A DNA stretch of 64,000 nucleotides from Paraburkholderia phenazinium (GTDB lineage Bacteria > Pseudomonadota > Gammaproteobacteria > Burkholderiales > Burkholderiaceae), in the NCBI RefSeq assembly GCF_900141745.1, contig NZ_FSRM01000002.1, positions 1,860,001-1,924,000 on the forward strand. The letters are read 5' to 3'. The notes under the pieces were generated by a model. The model was not told the DNA's origin, searched no databases, and worked only from the letters and a program-made list of their open reading frames with translations. Shown here in pieces: positions 26,385 through 35,843 of the stretch; position 1 is the first letter of the stretch; each line of letters opens with the position of its first letter. A program made the position numbers and the translations under genes.

Positions 26385-28190
26385 ATGCCAGACCCTGCAC
26401 CGGCCTCACGGCGTATCGCGCCGCTGTTTGCCCTGTTTCCCTTCCTGCGTCCGTATGCCGGGCGCTGGGCGCTCGCGTTCCTCGCTCTGATCACCTCAGC
26501 AGGTGCGACGCTGGTGTTGCCGGTGGCGTTCAGATACCTGATTGACCGTGGCTTTGCGAGCGGCGAACGCGTGCACATCGATCGTTATTTCCTCGCGATG
26601 TTCTTCGTTTCGCTGATTCTCGCTGCCGCGACGGCGCTGCGCTTCTATCTGGTGTCGTGGCTAGGGGAGCGCGTAACGGCGGACTTGCGGCGCGCGGTCT
26701 ACGAGCACGTGCTGGGGATGAGCCCACAGTTCTTCGAAACCACGCAGACCGGAGAAGTGCTGTCGCGGCTTACGGCTGACACCACGTTGATCCAGGCCGT
26801 GGTCGGCACGAGCCTTTCCATGGGCTTGCGCAACTTCTTCATGCTGACCGGCGGCGTAGCGATGCTGGTAGTGACCAGTCCTGTGTTGTCGGGCTATATC
26901 ATCGTTACGTTGCTCGTAGTGGTCGCACCTATCGTCATCTTCGGACGGCGCGTGCGGCGTCTTTCTCGTGCCAGTCAGGACAAGATAGCGAACACGAGCG
27001 CACTGGCGGGCGAGGTACTCAATGCCATGCCTACTGTGCAGTCCTATACGCAGGAGCCTTTCGAGGCGCAGCGGTTTGGCGGCGCGGTGGAAGTGGCTTT
27101 CGAAACTGCGCTCACGCGTATCCGGGCGCGCGCGTGGCTGACCGCCGTGGTGATCGTGCTGGTGTTCAGCGCGATTGTCTTCGTGCTGTGGCTCGGGGCG
27201 CAGGCGGTGCTGGCCGGGCGCATGACGGCCGGCCAATTGTCCCAGTTCATTCTTTACGCGGTGTTCACCGCTGGCGCGGTAGGGGCGATCGCGGAAGTGT
27301 GGGGCGATCTGCAGCGCGCGGCTGGCGCGACTGAGCGGTTGCTGCAGCTGCTGGCCGCGCGCTCGCCAGTGGTACAAGCCGAGTCCACTATCACATTGCC
27401 GGCGCGCGGGGACGGCATCCGCTTTGACAACGTGAGCTTCTCGTATCCGTCACGCCCCGGCATCGCTGCGCTATCCGCGCTCTCGCTGCACGTGCGCGCG
27501 GGCGAGCATGTTGCGCTAGTGGGACCGTCCGGCGCCGGCAAGACCACCTTGTTCCAATTGCTGCTGCGCTTTTACGACCCACAGGGCGGCACGATTCTGA
27601 TCAACGGTGTCCCTACGGGACAGGTGCCGCTCGATGAACTGCGCCGTGAGATTGGTGTGGTGCTACAGGAATCGGTGATCTTTTCGGGTAGCGTGCTTGA
27701 TAACATTCGCTACGGCGCGCCCGAGGCCACGCTCGCGCAAGTTCAGCGCGCTGCGGAAATGGCCGCTGCGGCGGGTTTTATCGAAGAACTGCCGCAGGGC
27801 TACGACACGTTTCTCGGTGAACGCGGTGTGCGGCTTTCCGGCGGACAGCGGCAACGCATTGCGATTGCTCGTGCGATCCTGAAGAATCCGCCCATCCTGC
27901 TGCTCGACGAGGCCACCAGCGCACTCGATGCCGCCAGCGAACGTCTCGTGCAGAAGGCGCTGGACAATGCCGCGCAAAACCGCACCACGCTGGTCATCGC
28001 TCACCGGCTAGCGACCGTTCAGCAGGCCGACCGCATTATCGTGCTGGAACATGGACGCATCATTGCGCAGGGACGTCATGCCGAACTTCTTCTGAGCTCG
28101 CCGCTTTATGCCCAGCTAGCGGCGTTGCAGTTTGGTGAGCCGCTGGCGCAGACGGCGGCGGCTGGGAGTCATCAACCGGACTTCGGATAA
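26385..28190 (+). CDS. ABC exporter half-transporter (MsbA/LmrA-like)
   Basis: A 601-residue fusion of a six-helix type-1 exporter membrane domain (residues about 20-310) and an ATPase domain. Walker A is GPSGAGKTT, the signature LSGGQRQRIAIARAIL and Walker B ILLLDEATSALD. The Q-loop VVLQESVIFSGS and the H-loop IAHRLATV are intact, so it should be active as a homodimer. The start MPDPAPASRR at 26385 fits the family; 57 codons in frame upstream look non-coding. It resembles the group that exports lipid A, peptides or drugs; the cargo is unknown. Confidence 0.93.
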   Translation: MPDPAPASRRIAPLFALFPFLRPYAGRWALAFLALITSAGATLVLPVAFRYLIDRGFASGERVHIDRYFLAMFFVSLILAAATALRFYLVSWLGERVTADLRRAVYEHVLGMSPQFFETTQTGEVLSRLTADTTLIQAVVGTSLSMGLRNFFMLTGGVAMLVVTSPVLSGYIIVTLLVVVAPIVIFGRRVRRLSRASQDKIANTSALAGEVLNAMPTVQSYTQEPFEAQRFGGAVEVAFETALTRIRARAWLTAVVIVLVFSAIVFVLWLGAQAVLAGRMTAGQLSQFILYAVFTAGAVGAIAEVWGDLQRAAGATERLLQLLAARSPVVQAESTITLPARGDGIRFDNVSFSYPSRPGIAALSALSLHVRAGEHVALVGPSGAGKTTLFQLLLRFYDPQGGTILINGVPTGQVPLDELRREIGVVLQESVIFSGSVLDNIRYGAPEATLAQVQRAAEMAAAAGFIEELPQGYDTFLGERGVRLSGGQRQRIAIARAILKNPPILLLDEATSALDAASERLVQKALDNAAQNRTTLVIAHRLATVQQADRIIVLEHGRIIAQGRHAELLLSSPLYAQLAALQFGEPLAQTAAAGSHQPDFG

Positions 28191-28200
28191 CGCGCGCAAC

Positions 28201-28863
28201 TCAGAACCGGTAAGTCACACCGATCTGCGCGACCGGGTACCACCTGTAACGGGCTACGTCATTATTGAGCTTCTGCTCTTCCTGATCGATGTTCGCCTGG
28301 GTCGTGAACAGTGTGTAGATCTGCGGCACGCTGTAGTCGACGTGTGGACGTCCATAGGCCACGCCCAGATCGAACGTCACCCCAAAGCCCTTCGAAACCG
28401 GCTTGTGCCCGTAACCGATGCCGAGATACGGCATCACGTGCGGAAATTCGGCGGTTGCGGATGGAGCAGCGCCGACGGCGGGCACGTAACTATTCCCGAT
28501 CTTGTAGTTACCGTCCGAGTTGGCGACAGCGTGCGCCTTCAACTCGTCATTGTTGATCAGCGCGCCGGCTGTCACGCGAAAGCCGCTCGACGAAAACGGA
28601 AACAGATCGAGGTACAGCCCACCCTGTAACAGCGTGAGACGGCCATCGTAAACATTGCCGTCCACCGTGACCGAATGCGAGAGACCGAAGCCTTCGAGTT
28701 CGGCATGCACACCGGCCCACGAACTGAGCGGCAATGCAGCGCCGACGCCGGCGCCCAGCGTGCCACCCTGAACATACACTTCCTGCGCACTTACCGTGCT
28801 CGCTGCGCTTGCCGCGAGTATTACCGTTGCTGCTGCGAGAGCAGCATTCTTTACCTGTTTCAC
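28201..28863 (-). CDS. Outer-membrane beta-barrel protein (OmpW/acyloxyacyl hydrolase-like)
   Basis: A 220-residue exported protein with a signal peptide (MKQVKNAALAAATVILAASAASTVSAQ) and a barrel-like pattern of alternating hydrophobic strands ending in Phe (IGVTYRF). Segments such as VMPYLGIGYGHKPVSKGFGVTFDLGVAYG match many small outer-membrane channel proteins. It may let small hydrophobic molecules pass. No hydrolase triad can be seen. The gene is convergent with the ABC exporter, ten bases between the stops, and divergent from a lipoprotein gene. Confidence 0.8.
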   Translation of the reverse strand: MKQVKNAALAAATVILAASAASTVSAQEVYVQGGTLGAGVGAALPLSSWAGVHAELEGFGLSHSVTVDGNVYDGRLTLLQGGLYLDLFPFSSSGFRVTAGALINNDELKAHAVANSDGNYKIGNSYVPAVGAAPSATAEFPHVMPYLGIGYGHKPVSKGFGVTFDLGVAYGRPHVDYSVPQIYTLFTTQANIDQEEQKLNNDVARYRWYPVAQIGVTYRF

Positions 28864-29249
28864 CGCGCCTTCTCCGTAAACGAAATCCGTCTTGTGGAAG
28901 AGACTTTACGGTTCGAGCGGCGAGTTCAAATGCATGAACAACGGGGAAATCACACAGCAGTTCTGATTCGTGAAGTCGAACTTCGCGCAACCGGAATTTT
29001 CTGCGGGTAAGTATTGCCGGAATCCTAAATGATCGATTCGCCTGCGCAGATTAGACCTGCTTTTTAAGGCCTGTTCGTGAGATTGCCGACGACGCCTCGC
29101 TTCGATAATCACTCTGTTCATTGGTTCGTCCGTTTCGCACACACGGACATGCAGACGAACCGATTTGTCTGATTAAACGCGGCGCACGAGCGCCTTCGTT
29201 TGCGAGTGGCGGGACCGTGTGCACGCCGGCATTTTTGAGTGGAGCAAGC
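28864..29249. other. 386-base divergent region between barrel and lipoprotein genes
   Basis: No gene found. A perfect inverted repeat GGTTCGTC (29123-29130) / GACGAACC (29154-29161) with a 23-base spacer lies about 90 bases before the lipoprotein start and could be an operator. Confidence 0.4.
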
Positions 29250-30242
29250 ATGTCTTTGTATCAGGCGTCACGGTCATTCGCTGCAGTCGCGCTTATCGCG
29301 GCATCGGCCCTGTTGGGTGCATGCGGCGGTGGCGGAGGGTCGGGTAGCGCCAGCAGTACCGCTGCTTCGAACCAGCTAAAACTCTCGACGGCAGTGCAGA
29401 GCGAACCGGTTGCCCGCTATGCGGCGGCCTTCGGAATTCTGTCCGGTCCCGGCGTGGGCGCGATCTATTCGTCAGTCGTGCAGTCCTTGGTGACCGGTGT
29501 CACGTCGAGCGCGGCCACAACTACCAAGTTGTGTCCTGGCAGTGGCTCGATCGACATCGCCACGCAGAACGCAGGTGCATCCGGTCTGCAAAGCGGGGAG
29601 ACGGCAACAGTTACCTTCAACCAGTGCGTGGGGCAGGTGCAGGCTCCAGCCGTATCGAGCAGTGCGTCGGTCAGCGGTTCGGTGACGGTGCAGGTGCAAA
29701 GCGCGCAGGGTGTGGTGGGCAACAATTCGGCGGACTGGTCGTACACCGCCGTTGAAACCGCGAACAACCTGACCTTGACTTCGCCCGACGGCGTCACGTC
29801 AGTCAACGGGACGGTAACGTTTTCAATGAGCTACGATGCCGCCACGGGCGCCACCACGACGACCGCAAGCGCACCGACGGTCACGCTGGCCATTACGCAT
29901 ACGGCGAGCTCTGGAAACGTCAGCGGCACCATCACGATTACTGCGCTTGCCTATTCGCGTCTGCACGGCGTAGATCCGTCTAGCGACACGCTGTCGTCCA
30001 GCGGCGCGATCAGCGTGCAGGCGAGCGACGCGGTGATTTCCTTCGGGGTCACCACTCCTACTGCGGTTACGATCAGCAACGGCAACCTGGAAGGCGGAGT
30101 GATTCAGCTGACGGACGATGGCGCGGTTGAAACGATTACGGCTTCAGGGGCGTCGTCGGTGAATGTTGTCGTTACCGTGGGCACCCAGACGGGGACGTAT
30201 TCGGAGAATGTAGACAGTCTTGAGCAACTGACTGGAAGCTGA
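29250..30242 (+). CDS. Ser/Thr-rich lipoprotein of unknown function
   Basis: A 330-residue protein. The first 25 residues are a lipoprotein signal with lipobox LGAC followed by a Gly-rich linker (CGGGGGSGSAS). The mature part is rich in Ser, Thr, Val and Ala with repeated beta-strand-like stretches (SGSVTVQVQS, GNVSGTITITAL). No enzyme motif is seen. The start ATG 29250 has GGAGCAAG upstream. It could be a surface or periplasmic beta protein. I do not recognise the family. Two Cys residues in the mature part (LCPG and NQCVG) may form a disulfide. Confidence 0.75.
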   Translation: MSLYQASRSFAAVALIAASALLGACGGGGGSGSASSTAASNQLKLSTAVQSEPVARYAAAFGILSGPGVGAIYSSVVQSLVTGVTSSAATTTKLCPGSGSIDIATQNAGASGLQSGETATVTFNQCVGQVQAPAVSSSASVSGSVTVQVQSAQGVVGNNSADWSYTAVETANNLTLTSPDGVTSVNGTVTFSMSYDAATGATTTTASAPTVTLAITHTASSGNVSGTITITALAYSRLHGVDPSSDTLSSSGAISVQASDAVISFGVTTPTAVTISNGNLEGGVIQLTDDGAVETITASGASSVNVVVTVGTQTGTYSENVDSLEQLTGS

Positions 30243-30279
30243 GCGGGAATCCGTGCAGGCCGCAGCGGCTGGTTGCGCT

Positions 30280-31275
30280 TCAGTAGTGGTAGAACGCGTC
30301 CTGCAGATCCGCGCTGCGTTGTTCGCTGCCAAGCGAGAGCATCAGCAGAAGCCGCGCTTTTTGCGGCACCTGATCGTCGACGACGAGCCAGTCGTACTCG
30401 TCGTCCGGTTGCGCGGCGTTGCGTATCACGATGCCGCTGCCGGTTCGCGAGGCTCGCACGATCTGCACGCCGCGGCGTCTTGCCCGCTGCAGCGCGCCGA
30501 CGACATGCGCCGCGACATTGCCGTTGCCGGTAGCCGCGTAAATCAAGCCTCGTACGCCAGATTGCGCGGTGGCGTCGATCACGGCGGCATCGATGCCGCC
30601 GTGTGCATAGACAATGCCGACTTCCGGCAACTCGTCTATCGCATCGATCGACCATTGGGTACTGAGCGTATGGCGGCGCGCCGGCGTGCGGTAATAGCGC
30701 GGGCTGCCTTCGACGACATATCCGAGCGGGCCATAGGGTGAGCGGAACGATTCGAGCTTGAACGTGCTGGTCTTGACGACATCGCGCGCACTATGTATCT
30801 CATCGTTCGCAACGACCAGCGTGCCCTTGCCGTGAGAGGTTTCGCTGCCGGCGACGAGAATCGCGTTATACAGGTTCAACGGGCCATCTGCGCTGAGCGA
30901 AGACGGTGGCCGCATCGAGCCGACTACCACCACGGGCTTTGAACTCTTCAACGTCAGGTGCAGAAAGTAAGCGGTCTCGTCGATCGTGTCGGTGCCATGC
31001 GTCACCACGATGCCGTCGATATCGTCCTGCTTGAGCAGCGTATCGATGCGTTTGCCGAGTGTCAGCAGATGCGTGGTTGAGAAGTTCTCCGAACCGATCT
31101 GCATCAGTTGTTCCGCACTTACGCGCGCAATAGCGTGCGCTTGTGGGATACCCGATAGCACTTCGTCGATCGATAGAACAGAGCACGCATAGTCCGATGT
31201 GTTGACGGACGATGCGCCGCGTCCTGCGATGGTGCCGCCTGTACCGATCACGACGATGTGGGCCTTGTCTTTCAT
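30280..31275 (-). CDS. L-asparaginase, type II-like
   Basis: A 331-residue asparaginase of the bacterial class. The first signature with the nucleophile Thr is GTGGTIAG (about residues 12-19) and the second with Thr-Lys-Asp partners is THGTDTIDETAYFL. It hydrolyses L-asparagine, and perhaps glutamine, to ammonia. There is no signal peptide, so it appears cytosolic, unlike many type II enzymes. The ATG at 31275 was chosen over a GTG at 31305. It lies 87 bases behind a GlxA-type regulator on the same strand, so both may respond to an amino acid signal. Confidence 0.9.
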   Translation of the reverse strand: MKDKAHIVVIGTGGTIAGRGASSVNTSDYACSVLSIDEVLSGIPQAHAIARVSAEQLMQIGSENFSTTHLLTLGKRIDTLLKQDDIDGIVVTHGTDTIDETAYFLHLTLKSSKPVVVVGSMRPPSSLSADGPLNLYNAILVAGSETSHGKGTLVVANDEIHSARDVVKTSTFKLESFRSPYGPLGYVVEGSPRYYRTPARRHTLSTQWSIDAIDELPEVGIVYAHGGIDAAVIDATAQSGVRGLIYAATGNGNVAAHVVGALQRARRRGVQIVRASRTGSGIVIRNAAQPDDEYDWLVVDDQVPQKARLLLMLSLGSEQRSADLQDAFYHY

Positions 31276-31362
31276 GACAGGCAATGTACGGGTAAAGCCG
31301 GGCACTGCGATTGCACCAATCTGCAGAAAAATAGAAGAAAAGCGACAGGGGGCGGGCTACCG

Positions 31363-32457
31363 TCAAGCCTCCGTTGCGGGCGCCCCAACTGAGGCGCGCA
31401 GTTTGCCGGGCGTCACGCCGTAGGTTTCCTTGAACACGCGAATAAAGTGTGCGGAGTCGGCGAAGCCGCACTCGTACGCGACGTCGGTGACGCGTCGGGC
31501 GGTGTTGAGCAACATCCAGCGTGCGTAGCGCAGGCGCATCTGCCGATAAAATTCGTTAGGCGACGTTTTCATGGCTGTCATGAAAGCGCGTTCGAGTTGC
31601 CGCACGCTGGTGCCGCTCATTTTGGCGATTACGGCGATATTCAGCGGTGCTTCGAGGTTCTCCTCCATCAGGATGATCGCGTGCCGCACCGTCACGTCTT
31701 CAACGGAGAGATAGCCTAGCGCGCGACGCCGTTCGACGAATGAGGTACCGCTTTGCCGGCTGACTGTCATCTGATGAATCACCTTCGACGCGCGGTCGGC
31801 TCCACAATGCAAGCTGATCAGACGAGTCGCCAGTTCGATAACGGAGATGCCGCCGGCGCAGGTGATGCGATTACCGTCGATCAGGTAGTCACTGTGCGTG
31901 ATGACGCGCAGCGCGGGGAACATCTGCTGGTAATCCTCAAGATGGAAGCTGTGTACGCAGGCCACGTGGCCTTCCATTAGCCCCGCGCGCGCCAGCACAA
32001 AGCTGCCTGTGCACATGCCGATTAGCGGAATCCCCGCTCGATCTGCTTGCCGGAGGTAATCCCAATAGCATGGATGGGCGTCGTCGAGATGCGGCAGCAA
32101 GCCGCCAATTGCCACGATGTAATCGAACTGCTCCACTGGCGGAAATGCAGCCTGCGGCGTTACGGTCACGCCGCAACTCGCCTCGACTACCTCGTTCTGT
32201 TCGCCGATGATGGTCCATGAACAGCGCAAGGGCCGGCTCTGGTCGCCGAGATCGGCGGCGTGACGCAGCGCATCGCACAGCCCGGCCAGCGAGAGCAGCG
32301 GGAAGCGCGGCCAAAGCAGAAAACCCACGTTGAGCTCCGCAGAGCTGGAGCGGTTGCCGCGCTGCTCCGGCATGTCCGCGGCGTGATCCAGATGCTCGAC
32401 CAGCTCACGGCCCGCGGGACAATCGTCCCTGCGAATTGCATTATCGGTCTGGCGCAT
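31363..32457 (-). CDS. GlxA-type AraC regulator with DJ-1/PfpI domain
   Basis: A 364-residue regulator. The N-terminal half (residues 40-220) is a DJ-1/PfpI-like domain with the nucleophile-elbow-like Cys in GMCTGSFVLA; the C-terminal 100 residues are an AraC double helix-turn-helix (LEAPLNIAVIAKMSGTSVRQLERAF, VAYECGFADSAHFIRVFKETYG). Such proteins often control arginine, glycine-betaine or other amino compound use. The ATG at 32457 has AGGAAA seven bases upstream. It probably drives the downstream asparaginase and the divergent binding-protein gene; the effector is unknown. Confidence 0.9.
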   Translation of the reverse strand: MRQTDNAIRRDDCPAGRELVEHLDHAADMPEQRGNRSSSAELNVGFLLWPRFPLLSLAGLCDALRHAADLGDQSRPLRCSWTIIGEQNEVVEASCGVTVTPQAAFPPVEQFDYIVAIGGLLPHLDDAHPCYWDYLRQADRAGIPLIGMCTGSFVLARAGLMEGHVACVHSFHLEDYQQMFPALRVITHSDYLIDGNRITCAGGISVIELATRLISLHCGADRASKVIHQMTVSRQSGTSFVERRRALGYLSVEDVTVRHAIILMEENLEAPLNIAVIAKMSGTSVRQLERAFMTAMKTSPNEFYRQMRLRYARWMLLNTARRVTDVAYECGFADSAHFIRVFKETYGVTPGKLRASVGAPATEA

Positions 32458-32764
32458 GACGATTTCCTGATCGAAGAAACGGAACTTGAGCAGAACAAAC
32501 AATTGAACACGGCCAGTATAAGGCTGGCTGGGCGCATCAATAAGGGTAATCCGCGCTGCCGCAATTCTTCTGTTTTCGGGCCGATCGGTTCAATGCCGAT
32601 CTTTTCGTTCTGACTACATTCGCCCTATCCCTTAAGCCATATCGCATCTGGCGAGCCTGGCTGGGGTAGGTGAACGCGCAAGGCCATCGTGGCCCGTTGC
32701 AGGTGTTTGTCAGTTGCTTCGCGCAGCGCGTTCCTGATTGAACCAACACTATGGCGGGTGGGGT
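32458..32764. other. 307-base divergent region, GlxA-type regulator and binding protein
   Basis: No gene found. Expected to hold promoters for both flanking genes; no clear inverted repeat was seen. Confidence 0.35.
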
Positions 32765-33916
32765 ATGAGCATGTTCGCAGGGTTTCGTCGTATGGCGACG
32801 GTCGGCATTCTGGGTGGGCTGGTTACGGCGGGCACAGGTTTGGCCCGTGCGGACGAAGTGGTCAGGATCGGTCACGTCGCACCGTTGACCGGTCCGAACG
32901 CCGAGTGGGGTAAAGACACGGAAAACGGCGCGCGTCTCGCCGTGGAAGAAATCAATGCGAAAGGACTGGTGATCGACGGCCACAAGGTGACCCTGGAACT
33001 GGACGCTCAGGATGACGCTTCGGATCCGCGTCAGGGCACGCAGGTGGCGCAAAAACTGGTCGACGATCATGTCGCCGCGGTGGTTGGTCATATGAATTCG
33101 GGCACCACGATTCCGGCGTCGAAGATTTACAGCGATGCCGGCATCGTCGAAGTGTCGCCCTCGGCGACCAATCCGGTGTACACGCAACAGGGCTTCAAGA
33201 CCGCGTACCGGGTGGTGGCGACGGATGCGCAACAGGGACCAGCCCTGGCGAATTACGCACAGAAGGACCTGAAGGCGAAAACCGTAGCGATCGTTGACGA
33301 CGCAACCGCCTATGGCCAGGGCCTCGCCAACGAGTTCGAGAAACAGGCGAAGGCAGATGGGCTCAATGTGTTGTCGCACGACGCGACCACCGACAAGGCG
33401 GTCGATTTCCGTTCGATTCTTACGAAGATCAAGGGTGAGCATCCGGACATCATCATGTATGGCGGCATGGATGCCACTGGCGGCCCCTTTGCCAAGCAGG
33501 CGCGTGCGCTTGCCATTACTTCGCGGGTGTTGGGTGGCGACGGTCTGTGTGCCGACTCGCTGGCGAAGCTGGCGGGCGACGCCGCCGACAATGTCGTGTG
33601 CTCGATTGCCGGCATGCCGCTTGAGAAGATGCCGGATGGCCCTGCATTCGAGCAGCGTTACGAAGCACGTTTTCATCAACATGTGCAGCTGAATGCGCCG
33701 TTTGCCTACGACGCCGTGTACATCATCGTCGATGCAATGAAGCGTGCGAATTCGACGCAGCCCGCGAGCATTCTCGCGGCGATGCCGGCGGCAAATTTTG
33801 TCGGCGTACTGGGCCGTACCCAGTTCGACGCGCATGGCGATCTGAAGCAGGGTGCGATCTCGCTCTATGACTACAAGAGCGGCAAGCAGACCCTGCTTAC
33901 GGTGGTGAAGATGTGA
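32765..33916 (+). CDS. Branched-chain amino acid-type ABC substrate-binding protein (LivK-like)
   Basis: A 383-residue periplasmic binding protein with a signal peptide (about 28 residues ending GLARA). The typical type I fold motifs are VRIGHVAPLTGPNAEWGKD at the mature N-terminus, the DDASDPRQGTQVAQKLV segment and VVGHMNSGTTIPASKIY. It binds an amino acid or amide for an ABC importer. No permease or ATPase genes are adjacent, so it must use components from elsewhere or act as an orphan. Starts at 32765 and 32771 both fit; the second has the better ribosome-site spacing. Confidence 0.9.
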   Translation: MSMFAGFRRMATVGILGGLVTAGTGLARADEVVRIGHVAPLTGPNAEWGKDTENGARLAVEEINAKGLVIDGHKVTLELDAQDDASDPRQGTQVAQKLVDDHVAAVVGHMNSGTTIPASKIYSDAGIVEVSPSATNPVYTQQGFKTAYRVVATDAQQGPALANYAQKDLKAKTVAIVDDATAYGQGLANEFEKQAKADGLNVLSHDATTDKAVDFRSILTKIKGEHPDIIMYGGMDATGGPFAKQARALAITSRVLGGDGLCADSLAKLAGDAADNVVCSIAGMPLEKMPDGPAFEQRYEARFHQHVQLNAPFAYDAVYIIVDAMKRANSTQPASILAAMPAANFVGVLGRTQFDAHGDLKQGAISLYDYKSGKQTLLTVVKM

Positions 33917-34132
33917 GCGTCTGGTTGGGGTCTATGCTCCGCTTTGTTTCCAGCTTCTTTTCGTGGTCCTGGTTTCCTGCATTGCCGTGCAATTCGACGC
34001 TATACGCCGAGGCGCGGTAAAGTCCGGTTTCCGGTGATGTGTTTGCAACTGTTTCTCGACAGACTCGCAACCCCAGCCGCGACCGGCTCGTGATGGAGAC
34101 AGGGCCCGCGGCCTACAAGGAAGCTGGCGCAT

Positions 34133-35839
34133 ATGAAAAAGCTCATCAACGATGTTTCCGCGGTAGTCCCCGACATGCTCGACGGACTCGCTGCGCTCAA
34201 CCCCAACCTTTCCTTGCTGCAGGGCGGCACGATCATCGTGCGTGCTGACGCAGAAGCGGCCGCCCGGCGCGGCGAGGTCGCGCTGATTTCCGGTGGTGGC
34301 TCGGGTCATGAACCGGCACACGCGGGTTATGTCGGCGCGGGCATGCTCAGCGCAGCGGTAGCAGGTGAAGTGTTCACGTCGCCGTCGACGGATGCTGTGC
34401 TCGACGCAATCCGCGCTGTAGCGGGTCCCGCAGGCGTGCTGCTGATCGTCAAGAACTACACGGGCGACCGCTTCAATTTCGGCCTCGCCGCGGAGATCGC
34501 ACGCGCAGAAGGTACCAAGGTCGAGATGGTTATCGTTGCGGACGACGTCGCGCTGGCAGCAAGCGGTGAGCACGCCGGCCGGCGCGGTCTGGCCGGCACG
34601 GTGCTGGTTCACAAGATTGCGGGCGCGGCTGCCGCCGAGGGACGTCCGCTGGCAGAAGTGGCCCAGGTGGCTCGCGAGGCCGCCAGCAAGCTCGGCACCA
34701 TGGGCGTGGCGTTGACGCCGTGCACTGTGCCGGCGGCAGGTAAGGCGGGTTTTACGCTGGCCGATGGCGAGATCGAGTGGGGGCTAGGGATCCATGGCGA
34801 GCCAGGCGTCGAACGTGGCGCGCTGGAGTCCGCTGATGCGATCGTCGCGAGGCTGCTGACGAAAATCGTCGACGACCTTGCGCTGCAGACGAGCGAGCGG
34901 GTCGCGTTGCTGGTGAACAATCTCGGTGGCACGCCGCAGAGCGAGTTGAGCATTGTGGCCGCTTCAGCACTGCGCTACCTTGGGGAGCGGCACATCAACG
35001 TCGAGCGCGCGTGGGCTGGCACTTTCTTGAGCGCGCTAGAAATGGCCGGTGTTTCGCTGACCTTATTACGCCTCGACGATGAGCGGCTTGCGTGGCTCGA
35101 CGCGCCTGCACATACGTCGGCTTGGCCCGCTTTGAGCGGCCATATTGCACGGGCGTCCATCAAAGACGCGCCGACCGCGCCTCGTGAGAACCACGACGCG
35201 CGGCTCGCCCGCGAATCCCGGTTGCGCCGTGTAATCGAAGCGGTTTGCGCGTGCCTGATCGATGCGGAACCGGTCCTGACCGAGATGGATCAACGCGTGG
35301 GCGATGGCGACCTGGGCATCAGTCTCTCACGCGGCGCGCGTGGCATCCTTCAGGAAATCGGCAGCTACCCGGCAGAGACGGCGTCAGGTGCGGTATTGCG
35401 GGCCGTGTCCGCAACAGTCCGGCGCGTCGTGGGTGGGACTTCGGGGCCGCTCTATGCCGTCATGTTGCTGCGCGCGGGCAGTGTGCTGGATCAATCCACC
35501 GGGGCCGATGCAAAGCGTTGGACAGACGCATTTAGCGCGGGCGTCGCGGCGCTGATGGAACTCGGCGGCGCGCATCCTGGCGATCGCACGATGGTAGATG
35601 CGCTGCAGCCTGCTGCCGAAGCGTTGCAAGGCGCGCTCGCGCATTCGGGTGATGTCGACGCTGCGTTGCTGGCCGCGGTCAATGCAGCCAAAGCTGGTGC
35701 GGAGCAGACGGCATCGATGAGTCCGCGGCTAGGGCGTTCCAGTTATGTCGGCAAGCGCGCGCTCGGTTTCGCCGATCCTGGTGCGCACGCAGTGGGACTT
35801 TGGCTTGCTGCAATACGGACAGCGTTGCAGGGTAGCTAG
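34133..35839 (+). CDS. ATP-dependent dihydroxyacetone kinase (DhaK-DhaL fusion)
   Basis: A 568-residue two-domain kinase. The N-terminal DhaK part (1-330) has SGGGSGHEPAHAGYVG and H221 in GIHGEPG, which covalently binds the substrate as a hemiaminal. The C-terminal DhaL part (365-568) has the nucleotide/Mg motif DQRVGDGDLG. The fused layout indicates an ATP-dependent enzyme like that of Citrobacter, not the PEP-phosphotransferase form, and no DhaM is present. It phosphorylates dihydroxyacetone or a related triose or sugar ketone. It ends four bases before a convergent LysR gene; AAGGA precedes the start. Confidence 0.92.
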   Translation: MKKLINDVSAVVPDMLDGLAALNPNLSLLQGGTIIVRADAEAAARRGEVALISGGGSGHEPAHAGYVGAGMLSAAVAGEVFTSPSTDAVLDAIRAVAGPAGVLLIVKNYTGDRFNFGLAAEIARAEGTKVEMVIVADDVALAASGEHAGRRGLAGTVLVHKIAGAAAAEGRPLAEVAQVAREAASKLGTMGVALTPCTVPAAGKAGFTLADGEIEWGLGIHGEPGVERGALESADAIVARLLTKIVDDLALQTSERVALLVNNLGGTPQSELSIVAASALRYLGERHINVERAWAGTFLSALEMAGVSLTLLRLDDERLAWLDAPAHTSAWPALSGHIARASIKDAPTAPRENHDARLARESRLRRVIEAVCACLIDAEPVLTEMDQRVGDGDLGISLSRGARGILQEIGSYPAETASGAVLRAVSATVRRVVGGTSGPLYAVMLLRAGSVLDQSTGADAKRWTDAFSAGVAALMELGGAHPGDRTMVDALQPAAEALQGALAHSGDVDAALLAAVNAAKAGAEQTASMSPRLGRSSYVGKRALGFADPGAHAVGLWLAAIRTALQGS

Positions 35840-35843
35840 TGCG

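Noticed and set aside
32537..33835. A 432-residue minus-strand frame over the Liv-type binding protein
   Set aside because: Antisense shadow; the plus-strand gene has a signal peptide and clear family motifs.
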